This document shows, in pieces, positions 44,315 through 56,545 of a DNA stretch of 64,000 nt. Position 1 is the stretch's first letter. The number at the start of each line of letters is the position of its first letter. Below the pieces are notes generated by a model. It was not told where the DNA came from. It was given only the letters and a program-made list of their open reading frames with translations, and searched no databases. The stretch is from Clavelina lepadiformis (Eukaryota > Chordata > Ascidiacea > Aplousobranchia > Clavelinidae). The position numbers and the translations under genes were made by a program. The stretch spans positions 23,498,860 through 23,562,859 of the forward strand of contig NC_135244.1 of assembly GCF_947623445.1 (NCBI RefSeq), written 5' to 3'.

Positions 44315-47300
44315 CATTGCAGTAGTCAAGTCAATATATGGTTTGACCCCAAAAAAATTCCTACAAGAGATTTTTCAACGGTTTTTTGTAGTATTTATCA
44401 TCAAGAATAATATATTAAAAATCTAGGAGAATCAGTTCAGTGGAAAGTGGTCATTTTCAAGATGGCCGCCAAAACAGTATAATGACAATAATTCACTTAA
44501 TATTCATGCTAGAGCCCTAACTCTGGCGTCTATCCCTAGGTTTTAGGTAGCAAGGAATTCATTAAAACAATTCAAAATAAAATTAACTCATTAGTTTAAT
44601 GGAAAGGCTTATATGAAACAAAAACAATAGTGAAACACTGGCGGTATAAGAATCACACACCACTTATTAAGTTATTTACATTCAGTTACTTAATAAGTCC
44701 TGGTCATCATCTTCATCCAGTAATGAAAGATTGTACGTATTGTCACAGGCATCAAGTTGGCACTGTCCTCATGCTGAGGAACAGGGTAGATTATTCTGCC
44801 TACAGCTACACCTGGCAGTGCTACAGGCAGTTTTGCAGTTGCAGTGGATAATGTTCAAGAGGGTGTAGCGGCTTGGGTGGCATTTTTAATACCATTACAT
44901 CATTTCTTGGGAAAATGTTTTCTAGTTATTGATTGAAGTTTGTGAACTTGTTTTTTGATAACACTTCAACTGTCGTTTGATACTTGGAAACCTACTCTAA
45001 ATAACTTCATGTAAAAACTCCTTTTAGTACGTTCCCAGGTTGTTTCCAGCACCTGTGCTGATAAGAAATCTTTATTGTAAATGCCCGCTTCTTAACTTTA
45101 TACTGATAATAATTTATCCACGCGTCAGCTTAAACTACAACTTCCTTTGTTTTTCTCGCTGCACCTGTTCTAAAATGCTGCGTTTTTCTTGTCGAATATT
45201 TTCACTCCCATCCCTTCACGTTTTATAAGCCCGCACTTCTACCAGCGAGCAGAGACAGATGGAGATATACAGAGAGAGTCATATGAGCTTACTACGCTAG
45301 TCATGGTGTTTGCAACTCAATAGGCATCTTATAAGCAGTGGTATTACTATGTTTTTGATTATGCGTAATATTGAGAAAGTGTACAGCACCTACAATAAAA
45401 ACCTTTTCTTGTAAACTATATTTGTTGTAACATTAAAAGCTTTCGGCTGACAAGAGGTTAGAGTATTCTAACCGCACGCAACAATAGAGTCAGATAATTA
45501 ATTCAACAGGTAAATTAAGTTGACATAACATAAGTTAAGACATATAAGCTCTGCATCTGCATTAATAAGCTCTGTAAGGGAATCTGGGGCCGCATTGATG
45601 TCCGACTCTGTTGGCACAAACTGACTGCCTTCTAGTTTCCAACCCCACCCGCAAGTTTCCATATCACTCTCCTGTCCTAGCCAGACTATTATTTGGTAGT
45701 AAACCCTTGGACGCTTTATCTTCCACGCAACTCAGTTTTCTTATTGCCCAATGCTGCCCTCATACTGACAAGAGTATCAGATGCTACAGCACTATCCAAA
45801 TTTGACTCGCCATTTACTAACGATTCATAGATGTCTTCAGCCATATCTACAAGTGACCACAAGTTCGGATGTTCATCTAATACTTCATAAACAATCAATT
45901 GGTTCACTCAGATCAATCAGACACTTAGTGACGAGAAGAAGACCACGCAATGCCCATTGGACGGATTTCCCAGTCATCATATGGACAATAGCGTTTTCTC
46001 CATAGACTTCTTCAACAATCCTCGTCAGCCCTGTTCCTGCCGTAAGTGTGCCTATTACTCCAAGTACGTTTATGAACGTATGGAAACAACCAAGCATTAC
46101 AACAATTGATTTCAGGTAACTGTTTTGAGGTGCTTCAGCAATGATTTCGGAAGCTTTCCAGTACAGTGACTGATCGAATGTGATCACTGGTGGAACGTGA
46201 TGTTTGGAGGCAATATTGGATACATACTCCAATGTGGACAGAATGCACGTTTTATCCCCAGAATACATGTCTATCATTGGCAAAAACACTATCGACGACT
46301 GGCCAGGATGATCGTTCCCTTGGTGAAGAATGTGCATCATACCTTGCCAGTTGGGCAGGGTTTGCTTGAAATTGAATGAAAGCTACCACAAAATGTCAAT
46401 CCTGTCATCACAATCAAAAAATCTGGGGAGATCTTGAAAGAAGATGTCACGACGCGTTTTATTGGCAAAGCGGAGTTGTTTGATTTCAATCCTAGTCTTC
46501 TCTGTGATGTTCAGTTGTGATATGTTGTGCCTTGGAATCATACGGTTTGCTTTCTGACCCGGTGTCAAGGCAACAATCATTCTCATCCCGTGGAAAGTCC
46601 CCGTCCCATCCAGGTTGATAATATTATGATCAACATTGTCAGCTGCAAATAACAGTGTACTTTCGAGTAGGTCTATGTTCTCTGGAACAATGGGTTCTGA
46701 CGCTACACAATCAGCTGCATTCTTTTCAAACCTCTGGATTTCTGCGTAAGAAGAATAATATCCCATATTGTGTAAAGTATCAACAAGAAATGTCGACTTG
46801 TACAAATGATATCCTTGAACAGCAAGACCAATTTGCAATGGTGCAATCACCGCTCGTGGTCTGACAGCTTGGACAACAGCTTGGCCAATACTTGCAACAT
46901 TTTTCTTAGTGTCTTTTCCTACAAATAAGGAACTCAACAGTGTTCGCAAAGTTTCAGGCAAGTACATTAGAGCAGGACCGAGATTGAGTGCCTCTGTGCT
47001 TGGATAGTGATCATTAACAGATGTAAAATCATTTTTGATGTCACTTTTGATGAGCCTTGCCGCAGTGTTAAATATTTCTCTCTTTTGTGACTCTTCATCA
47101 TCCTCATGCCTTGTTTTTAGGTAATGAGATCGGAGGATTTCGGATGTTTTCTCTCTCATAGTGACAATGTCATGAAGGCCCTGACCTTCAGCTATATAAA
47201 TAGATTCACCGTATTGTTTCTGTAATTGGGTTTTCAGATATTGTGATCCATAAGGAGGGCAATCATTATTTGCTAAAAACTCCTTCATTATAGATCTGAG

Positions 47301-47629
47301 GTCTTAGATCTGAGATCTGAGGTCTCTACCGTTTTCTTGTGACATCTAACGCATGTAAAAATGCAAACGTGAAGTAAAATCCTCAAATGCAGGGTTAACT
47401 TTAAAACAGAAAATGCTAAGACTTGCTGAAGTAAATTATTAAATAACAAAATGCTGAAAAACACAAGATTATTTTTTTTTAATAAAAAATGTCAAAAATA
47501 TTTTTCTTTCTCCTAAATTTTTAATATGTTAATCTTGATGATAAATACTACAAAAAACCGTTGAAAAGCCTTTTGTAGGAATGTTTTGGGTTCAAACCAT
47601 ATATTTCATATATTGACCCTACTACAGTG
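44315..47629 (-). mobile_element. 3.3-kb DNA transposon with about 115-bp terminal inverted repeats
   Basis: The left end (44315-44430) and right end (47511-47629) are inverted copies of each other, sharing for example TTTTTTGTAGTATTTATCAT, GTCAATATATG and TTTTCAACGG. The ends read CAYTGYAGTAG. A minus-strand reading frame fills much of the interior. I could not find a clear target duplication. The superfamily is unknown to me; the protein resembles one I recall as an uncharacterised, multi-copy protein in cnidarian and crustacean genomes. Confidence 0.75.
45716..47288 (-). pseudogene. Transposase-like protein of unknown family, broken
   Basis: Three minus-strand segments: 47288-46383 (301 codons), 46340-45885 (same frame, separated by an in-frame TAG at 46383-46385) and 45907-45716 (shifted frame). 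Features include FAADNVDHNIINLDGTGTFH, FLPMIDMYSGDKTCILSTL, VITFDQSLYWKA and a Leu-Gly-rich LGCFHTFINVLGVIG. Conserved acidic positions (DNVDH, IDM, FDQ) could be catalytic, but this is inference. The context inside terminal inverted repeats supports a transposase. One nonsense change and one frameshift suggest recent inactivation. Confidence 0.65.
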
Positions 47630-48700
47630 TTTCTTATCATGCAATAAGTTTGTCACCATGCATGCCCTGTGTTGCCTTCCTGCTCTAAGTGCGAGAACAT
47701 TATTCCAGTGATTCTTGATTTTTTATTATTATTTAATATCACGTTTTCTGCTGACAACGAAAGCTTATATTGCCAGTAATATTAGCAATGTCCTATATTT
47801 CTCCCACATGACTATAAAGTATCATATTTGAACCTAGTTCCGTATTGATAAATCCATATCGCCACCTGCCCGGCGACCGCAGTATACCTGGAGCCGAGTT
47901 CTTATTTGCATTTTGTTACTTGACATCGTCCATTGTCACGACACAAGTTTCTCAACAAGCAATCAGCACTCAAGTGTGACGTAGATTCCCATTGTCAATT
48001 GAACTATAATATAATATTATAATATAATATTAATATAGTATGACGTATAGAGGTATAACAAATTGCAAATCGACAGTAAAAAAAGACTAAGTATAATTAT
48101 GTGACGTCAGTAGCTATGTTTGCATTAGGCCTGCTCACAGGATATATAGGCCTATTTCTCAGAAATTGGTGTAATTTCTAAGCAGCTTGCAATCCTACCG
48201 TATGTTTATGTTTATCCTATTGAAGCGTTTACTCCCGATGTAACTCATTTTGCTAAATCGCAATCGAGAAGAGGCTGTTATTTTGCTGTGTCGACTCCAT
48301 GTAATGTTGTGTTCTTATATTTAAGAGATAAATGTGGTGCAATAACACTAATGAAAACAGGCTGCATCTGGTATATAGCATAGAGTATATCAGACACACA
48401 GTTTAAGTATAACTGGGAAAGGTCTCGCGTTTAATTTGCTTTATTACATTTTTACATCATAAAGTCGCTTTTAAAGGTGACTGAATAATCGAATACTGGT
48501 AAAACGAGGTACGGATAATCAAGGAACTACTGCAGTAATACTAATGCAGTGCATGTATGCTGTAACGTGTAGTATACAGTATATGACAACACTAGTAAGT
48601 ATTTCAAAAAAATGTTCACTACAAAGGTGGAATGGATTAAATTCTTACTAACTTACTATTTCCCAAAAAGTTTTAAGTATTTACTATTTTTTTCTTTGTT
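47630..48700 (+). other. Region upstream of unit 4
   Basis: AT-rich sequence, including a short palindromic run of TAATATAATATTA at about 48,005-48,035. I searched for the first half of a BTB domain and did not find it. The 5' end of unit 4 may lie here or further left, beyond the DNA transposon. Confidence 0.3.
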
Positions 48701-48707
48701 GTTGAGA

Positions 48708-48853
48708 GAAAGTAGTTTGAGTAAAGAAAATGTTAAAGAAGCTAGTGGTCCAACAATGGCATCGATTATAAACTTCATATACACTTCACGCATAATCCTC
48801 ACTAATGAGAATGTATATGATATACTGGAAGCAGCAGAATATCTATGGATTAC
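48708..48853 (+). CDS. BTB domain exon (C-terminal half) of unit 4
   Basis: Reads ESSLSKENVKEASGPTM, then ASIINFIYTSRIILTNENVY and DILEAAEYL. The spacing from the Glu-Ser to the Tyr-Thr of the BTB consensus is the standard 25 residues. The donor CAA/GTAACT at 48854 gives phase 1, matching the BACK exon. The acceptor near 48,708 follows a T-rich stretch and is approximate. Confidence 0.65.
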
Positions 48854-51800
48854 AAGTAACTGTTATTAATGCAGCTGATTTTGTGATACTTGTTGTATTT
48901 ATTGATACAACGCTGTGCATAAAGGTTGATTGATTTGTGTATTATATAAAAGTAACTTAAACTGTCAACTCTTTAGTACAACTGTACAAAGTTTGGATTT
49001 TTATGCCTTTAAAAATACTTTTAAGTAGAATTCGGTTAATTGATTCAGAACGCCGGACATTTAACATTTACAACCAACCTATTTTCGGATGTAACGTTTT
49101 TTTTGATCTGATTTATTCAACTTGTAGGCAGAAACAGTCCGTTCATGAGTAGATGTTCCTGATATTCGGGCGGTTTAGGTTCTGGGCTCACACATAACGC
49201 GATCTGTGTTCGATACCTAGTGACGCTACTTTTTAATGCTATTTGGCAAGGTATTAAACAATGTTTGCTCTTGTACAGTGGTCCTGGTGAACAGTTCTGC
49301 GTTTGGGAAATAACATATAGAAATCGATGTAAAGTGAAACATTCAACTTTAAAATCAATAAAGCAAACCGAAAAATATAGTTTTGCAAATGGAACTTGGA
49401 CAATGGCAAGCTTGGTAACTGGAGCTCAAGCGACGAGGGCTCATCGCTGGGTTAAAGTTGTGGAAAGATTTTTCATCCTCTGGAGATAAAGGTTATCATA
49501 CCACACCATTTGTCCATAATCGGCCATTGTTTCTTCTCGGTAAACAGCTCCACACAACTTGTTCAATTAACATTTGGTCATTACCATAATCATAGGCAAT
49601 TGTTTGAACACAGTAAAGAATAATTTTCGTCCATGAGGAATCGAAAGTGGAAGTATTAAATCGGGTTTTTATAATGGATGATGAATACGAAAATTTCGTT
49701 TCCAGCAATTTCGATTTAATAATCAGTTGGTTGTGTGAACCGTGGATGTATTCACTGGATTTAATTGTAATTGCATGAGGTTTTGATTTAAAACTGCATG
49801 GTACTTCTATATAAATGAGCAATCAATGTTTTCTAATTTATATAGAAGTACAATGCAGTATTTCAGAGATATATCCTTTCAAAAAAATTTTGAGAAACCT
49901 GTAAAATTTGGGAATTTATCGAATATATGTAATTCAAGGAACTTGAATAAACATTAGAAATGAGTGGCTGTTAATAAATTTTATGTCGTAATTAAATGAT
50001 AGATTTCACTCCTAATTGAATCGGAAGATTTTTTAAGGTTTGAAGCAATTCTACTGGGAATTTTTCAAAGCATCTCTCAATGGAGAAAATTGTTTGAAAA
50101 TTCGATCTTATTCAAACCGATACAACATGGGTGATCTTGTTCAAGCAGCTGAAACTTTCATTTCTAAAAATCTCAGAGCAGTTTTGAAAAGTGCAGATTT
50201 TCTTCAGTTTGGTGTTGATGATGTCAAGGCTATGTTGAAGTTGGATAGTGATGAAGTAAACTTAGAAAGTTTTTCTTTTGTAATGATTTTTATCCAATAT
50301 ATCATTTTAACGTTTTTGTTTTGATAGTTGTTAAATCATTGAGTGAAATTTTGTAATTGCAAGAAGATAATTATAATTAATCTCAAATTTCATGTTAGAA
50401 TTGTTACACTGCGGTATAATAGTTAAATATCTAGAATTTGTACATTACCCTGTGCTCTATTTATAAGGGAAAGTGAAGAGGCATTGCTAAAGTTATCTGT
50501 TTTTAAACAAATATATGATGTAGGCTGGCTCATATATGCATGAATGGCCTTGAATGTTTGTTGCAAGGTTTTGCAAGATACTTCTTATCTCGAATAAGAT
50601 AACATGATTTAAATTTTCAAATATTGCTAGCAGTTAATATAATTTCGTTATTAAGTTAAGACATTAAATGAAAAAATTAAATGTCATTATTCATACCATC
50701 TGCAGTGTTTTGTTTCTTCCACCATTTTTTGACCATTCTTAGCTTTAGCATTCGTCATATCTTGTAATTAGACATATATAAAGGTGCCTATGATATCACC
50801 CCAGCCTTGATTAAATTTCAGGATTCGATCGATGAGGACAAGTACAGAAGTGCAGTTGCTTGGGCACTTCATGATTTGGATGATAGACGAAAACACTTCA
50901 GTGATTTATTTCATCTCATTCAACTGGAAAATTTATCAAAAGATTTTTTAATAAAGGTTGTTCAAAAGGAGGTAACTTGCTTGAAGTTTGGCACGCAATG
51001 CTGATTTCTTTGCATCATCATGCATTGCCAAGTTTAGAATAATTTTTTGAAATAAATTAAAAAGCTTGTGGAGATTTTCCTTTTATCAATGTTAACGGCA
51101 AGCACATAAACAAACAGAAGAATTTTTCAATAGCATGTAATTGTTCTGTAATTTTGCAATTTTGCTCCAGGAGTAAAACTACGTTTAACCTCAGTTTGAT
51201 GACGTAGCTCATGAAGCTGATAGTGCAAAAATATTTACAATTGTTGGTTTCTAATTTTTAGGCTTGTAAATATTAACTGTCGTTGCTCTTTTGTAAACTC
51301 ACAACTTCACGGGCTTTAATCTTGCAATTGTAACATTTTTGTAACTTGCAGTTATTAATTTTTTTCTCCTTAAACTAATTTTACACTAAATATATGTTTC
51401 AAATATGTTTCAATTTTAATCATTTAGAAACTGGTTTGCAACTCCACGGATTGCATGCAACTTCTTGTGAAATCACTCCTTTCTCGAATATGTGACGTTC
51501 CAGCGTTTAGGACAAAACCAGGTGAGACAATGGTTAATAACTTGAATTGTTTTGACATGTGATCATTTTTTATCAGTTGCTGTCGAAGCTTTTCATCATA
51601 AATCTATGCATTCTGAAAATTAACACTAAATATAATTTTGCTTGTAACTAACTCTGCCTAATGTTTCATGATTTTGACACTGCATAATATAATAAGGTTA
51701 TGATGAAAGTTTTGAAATCAGCTTTGAATTAATATAAGTTAATTCTTTACTAAACAGAATAATGGCAATATCGAGATATTGAACAAATAATATTTAATCT

Positions 51801-54800
51801 ACAAACCTATACGGATCACGATGGTAATGAATAATTAAAAGCGACTAGCGATAGCAGCAACAACAGCAGTAGATTTGACAATTCACTTTTCTCCATAAAC
51901 CAAAAACTCCTGCCTTCTGACAACTAATACCAAAATGAACTTTGCATGTAACTAACCCTGTATGTTGTTAAGTAGACCAGGATGATAATGCCCAAGTGCG
52001 TCATGGTATTAATAACAACAACTGTAGTAGTAGCTTCGACCAATAACTTTCTGTGATGTAACAATGCTAATAACCAAATACTACAATATTTATTTTGATC
52101 GAAGTTTACGTCTTATCCATCATTTTAGTCCTTAGTAGCATTATGTTTTTAATTGGGGCTTTATAATAAAAAGTTTTAGGTATTTGCACCTTCTTACAAG
52201 ACATTTATCACTCTTAATAAATGAAAGACAAAGTTTCAAATAAATTCTACACAGTTTTCAACTTGCTTGCAGCCAAGCAACTAGCTTGTCACAATAGTTG
52301 TCCACAGGCTGCAACCGGCCTGTATTTGCTTCATGTTGGTTCTAACAAAATGGAATATTTTTCCAGGTCAGTCTGATGAGATACTAATCATTGGTGGATG
52401 GGATTGCCAACAAAGTGTTGTCACCTTCAACACCAAGACAACGCAGTGGAGTGACCTACCGGTATTTTTGCTTTATAAATAAAAATTTTTTAAGTAAGAT
52501 CTGTGTTTATGATGTCTTGAACAAATTATAAAGTGTACTGCGCTACTGGACGTATACGAGTAACATTCGTTTGCCACGTCAAAGTGTATTATCGCGAATA
52601 ACCATTTCATTTCACATAACTTCATTGACCTTGTTCAAGGACCATCATTTATTCATATTGTGTTGTTACCTGCAGATTGTTTTTGTACTTAGGTCTGGCC
52701 AGTCCATTTCCACTAATAACACCATATCCAGTATTAAGTTGGTACTGTTAGTCAATTCACTTCAGTTGATGTTAACTTTATGCAATGATATTTTATCATA
52801 CAGGATACAAACATTGCTCGGAGATGGCCATCTGCTGTAAATTACAATCAACAAATTTTATTGATGGCTGGTGGTAAAAGTAGGACTTACTACAACTCTG
52901 TTGAGATGTTGGACTTGAATGATGAGAATCCAAAGTGGAATAGCAACTTGCCTTCTATGATTGAAAAGCGACTTGCATTTGCATCGTCTCTATTGAACGG
53001 TAAGTTATTAAACTATCATAACAATACAAATACTAATATTAACGTGGAATCTTTTTATGATGAACTTTATAAGCGTTTTCATGCTTCAGACACATATTTC
53101 CTAATGTGATAATTTGGCATATAATAACAACAATTAGAAGGTAAATTACCAACAAACCAGACACTGAAGTTCTGGAACTGCACAACCTCTAAACTACACG
53201 TCATTTCAACATCGAAAAATAAACCAAAAAGCCTTATGCTACATGTGATTGTAACGATTAGATTTGTGTTTTGTGTGTGAGATTTCGGAAAAGATTCATA
53301 AGCAACAATAATTTACTTAGAAAATGTTAAACGCAGTTGTTTAAATTGATGTTGTGGTGAGGTGGTTTGCTAAGATGTTTTCCGTCTAAAATTGGAAAGG
53401 TTGAGAAGCACTGGGTTAGAAGCAGATGTATTCAAAAGTTTATGACAGATTTCTAACATCTAAGTTATCTTAAAAATAAAATTAAAAAAAGAATAGTTGG
53501 TAAAAATAACTTAAAAGATTACTTGAAAAACTTTTTTTCAATGATCCAACGAAAACCATTTTTAATTTACGCCCAACTTTAGTCTTTACCACATTTATGA
53601 CATCGCAATATGTATATGTCACAACTCCATTCACTCTTCACTCTTTTCTCGATTACTGATTGTTTTCTTTTTCTTTTTCTTTTTAAATTTTATTTTATTT
53701 TGTCCCAATTTGTTGATTTGATCGAGTCTTGTAGATCTTGTTTATTGTGCTGGTGGTTATAATGACACTGGTCGTCTATCATCCTGTGAAAGTTACAATC
53801 CTGAAGAGAGGAAATGGTCTTCGATAAGAAACATGAATAAAAAGCGAACTTACCTTGCCTTGGTCAGTGCACGAGGTGAGTTTATTATTGTGATGTTGGA
53901 ATATAAACTTTTGTCAAAGTTGTCGAAGGAAATTGAAAGATGCCAATCACCAATCGATCGATTCTACATTGATAAAATCATACCGGCACCTGCCCTGGAA
54001 CCACAGTATACGCAAAGCAGATACTCACGTTTTTATTCGCATTTTTTACTTGAAATCGACAATTTTCACGTCGCGAGTCCACTTTAAAACGTAATAAAGT
54101 GCACAAGGTTGCTGTTTTCTTATTCTCATTCGTGTTCATGTCTTTGTTGTAACTCCTTAATAAGCGTTCTTACGAGCACATGGTTCTCAAAGGAATCCAG
54201 ACACTTAGATATACTTCTAAAAGTTTAACTAAACGTAGCTGCTTGGCGTTTACTATCACCATTAAATAGTTTGATAACGGTGACACTTCACGCCATGGTG
54301 TCTTCAAGCAAGTTCAACTCGTTTTAGTACTTTGTTTAAAGTATTCGAAACATGAACGTGCCTTTTTTACGTTTTAAAAATTGAAAAACCAAAGCGAATC
54401 CACGTTTCTGTCTGATCGCGCCAATCGCGCCAAGTCGAGCACATAAATGACGTGGGTTTACGAGCTTGGAAGCGTGTTGAGATAAATTATGCCAATATCA
54501 CAAAATCCAGTTGAATTGATCGCTTTCTATGCAAAAGGGAAATTCATGCATAGGTTTAAACACTTATTTGAGAAAGTATCTTCAAAATATTTAATTAATT
54601 AAGTTGCCCTAAAGCAGTAGAACTTACCCAAAGGTAACTCATGCAAATAAGAAAGGTTTGCTTTATGCGCTTGGGGGAGTGGATGATGATGACAACAATG
54701 CAACAAACACAACAGAATGTTATGATCCACTAAATGGAAAGTGGGAATATATCCCACCGATGATAACCTGCAGATATGGACTAACTGCTGCTGTATTAAA

Positions 54801-55895
54801 CAACGAAATATACGCGATAGGTGAGCCTTGCTGCAAGTGCAAATATCTTTCAAATGTTTAAGGAGATTTAGGACTTTTCGTGTTCTTTAAATGAATTAAA
54901 TCAGGTGGACGTGATGACTCAAATCGTCTTTCTTCTGTTGAAAAATACAACCTGGACACAAAAACTTGGATTGATGTTCCATCTATGAATGAGGAAAGAA
55001 GTGGTGGATCAGCTTGTGTAGTGGATGGCCTTATATGGGTGTTTGGAGGGTGAGTAATTGTATATTTACTGTAATTATTATAATTAATCATAAAACAGAT
55101 TTTTTCGTAAACCATCATAAAAGATGAGCTTGATCAGCTTGTGTAGTTGGTGGCCGTATATGGGTGTTTTGAGGGTAAATATGATAAAAAAATTTTACAA
55201 TTTCCATAACAACTTATACAGCATATTGGTCCATGACCCTGCAGATGAAAGTGAAGGTCATGATGAGTTTTGGGAAACTATTTAAAAACAGCTTCATTTT
55301 ATTAATTAGTTATTTTACTCAGTTATAGAGGCAAAGCAGGCCTTATGGATGTTTTTATTGGTAACGAAGCCAATAAATAGTGATTGATGTTTCTAGGTAA
55401 TTATGACAACATAGAGAATATCAACAATTATTATTGTCAATTATAAACGAGTTCGAAATTCACAGACGTAATTTGTGATCGTCTGATTTTGAATTTTATA
55501 AGAGGCGAATACAAATATAAGAGGTGAATTAAAGATAACGCAGCAACACATGACATCAAAGCAATGAGTGGTAGCAGCAGCTGTTGAATGATCAGGCTGG
55601 AGTGATGTCTAGACCACATTGTTTTGTAATCTTCTGTTGCGATGTGGATTACCTAGTTAATTTATTATGGTTAATATGTTCTAATTAACATACACTATAA
55701 TATATACACTGGTGCAATTATTATTTTGCGTCTTCGTCTGTCATTTGTATTCATATTCTGTTTAAGAAGTTACTTTATATACTTTATAGGTGTGATTCCA
55801 AAACAGTCGAGTTCTATGATCCAGCCACCAACAAATGGCAAGTATCAACCAACATGGACAGAGAACGATACGTTCCTTGCGTCCTTTCTATCTGA
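48708..55895 (+). CDS. Unit 4: BTB-BACK-kelch (KLHL-type) gene, 5' end not found
   Basis: Exons: second half of BTB about 48708-48853; BACK 50038-50255, 50822-50971 and 51428-51521; kelch 52367-52461, 52804-52999, 53735-53875, 54656-54820, 54905-55049 and 55790-55895 (stop TGA 55893-55895). All phases fit and no stop interrupts. Splicing at 48853/50038 gives the usual KLHL distance of 20 residues between EYL and NCL. KLHL proteins link Cullin-3 ubiquitin ligase (through BTB-BACK) to a substrate held by the propeller. The exon with the start of BTB was not found, so the model is partial. It is the only unit whose K5-K6 intron lacks the Harbinger insertion. Confidence 0.7.
49160..49320 (+). repeat. 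tRNA-derived SINE-like element (unit 4 intron)
   Basis: Plus-strand relative of the elements at 5.8 and 38.4 kb. It has a B-box-like TGTTCGATACC at about 49,207-49,217 and the tail TGGCAAGGTATT followed by CAGTGGTCCTGGTGAACAGT. Confidence 0.5.
49496..49822 (-). other. Unassigned minus-strand open frame (108 codons)
   Basis: Long for AT-rich intron DNA. It lies in the BTB-BACK intron of unit 4 and has regular alternation of hydrophobic residues (HNQLIIKSKLLETKFSYSSS). I recognise no domain and see no clear splice or repeat context. It could be chance or a fragment of another gene. Confidence 0.2.
50038..51521 (+). CDS. BACK domain exons of unit 4
   Basis: 50038-50255 reads QFYWEFFKASLNGENCLKIR, then ADFLQFGVDDVKAML, with donor GAA/GTAAAC intact. 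50822-50971 reads DEDKYRSAVAWALHDLDDRR. 51428-51521 reads LVCNSTDCMQLLVKSLLSRI and ends TKPG at phase 1. Exon sizes (218, 150 and 94 nt) equal those of unit 2. Confidence 0.75.
52367..55895 (+). CDS. Kelch propeller exons K1-K6 of unit 4
   Basis: Blades: IGGWDC (K1), AGGKSRT (K2), AGGYND (K3), LGGVDDDDNNA (K4, with an acidic insertion), IGGRDDSNR (K5) and FGGCDSK (K6). All are open with GT/AG borders. K4 is 165 nt, against 156-159 in the other units. The extra codons follow the GG, in a loop. Confidence 0.78.
55125..55176 (+). repeat. Partial duplicate of kelch exon K5 in the following intron
   Basis: GATCAGCTTGTGTAGTTGGT and the following TATGGGTGTTTT repeat the end of K5 (about 55,006-55,050), about 115 bases downstream. 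The copy would carry a donor-like GGTAAAT. The duplication is too short to code for a blade. Confidence 0.6.
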
Positions 55896-56148
55896 AGTTT
55901 TTTTTCCACATCCGGATATTTTCAACAGTTCATTTAAATTATTTTGTGGTTTGTCGAAATATTTCTATCTTCATTGTTTTATTTGCTAATCTTGGCAAGT
56001 AATCATGTTACATTTCATACCGACGTCATAAAGGCGATCGTTTTATATTTGAAAATTATTTTAAGCAGTTTCCGACAACTTGAAAATTTTTGGCTCATTT
56101 TTCGTTTTAATTTATAAAAATTATTCAAGTATCTATTGGTACTAGTTG

Positions 56149-56377
56149 TGTTACGTTGTTTTACTCTTGATTTGTCGTTCCGCATTCTTGCCTGCCTCCG
56201 AATGAAAGCGCTTGTCGATTTGTCGGCGCCTTGTCTGTCGCTACAATGAGTGATGATGAGATTCTACCGATACCGGTAAGGCTGTGTAGACGTGCCTAGT
56301 TTTTATCGTTTTTGAAATTCAATCCTTTAGTTAACTGCAGGTTTCTTCGAACCAGCAGGAGAAAAAGGCCGGTAACA
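56149..56377 (+). mobile_element. Solo LTR in the 3' flank of unit 4
   Basis: 229 bp, TGTTACG...GGTAACA, flanked by GTTG on both sides (56145-56148 and 56378-56381). It is the reverse-orientation relative of the solo LTR at 18764, sharing AAAGCGCTTGTCGATTTGTC in complement. The flanks match the uninterrupted 3' flanks of units 2 and 3. Confidence 0.8.
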
Positions 56378-56429
56378 GTTGCATCTACACGCAATGGTCC
56401 TTTACTTTGGTTGTCAAATTAAAATTGCT

Positions 56430-56545
56430 TTAAATATTGTGATGTGATGTAATAAATATGGGATATAATGAAGTGATATAATGATGTGATGATGTAATAA
56501 TGTGATGATGTTATAATGTGATATAATGATATGATAAATCATTTC
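56430..56545 (+). repeat. Degenerate TGATG/TAATG simple repeat
   Basis: Imperfect repeats of GTGATGATG, GTGATATAATG and similar words. This is low-complexity sequence in the 3' flank of unit 4. Confidence 0.7.

Noticed and set aside
47700..48600. Search for the first half of the BTB domain (HR-x-x-LAA-x-S-x-YF) upstream of unit 4
   Set aside because: No frame gives a recognisable match; reported as not found rather than forced.
48841..48905. Apparent frameshift in the BTB exon, because QVTVINAADF appears in the next frame
   Set aside because: A donor CAA/GTAACT at 48,853/48,854 gives phase 1 and joins the BACK exon with the exact KLHL spacing, so the downstream reading is intron and the similarity is chance.
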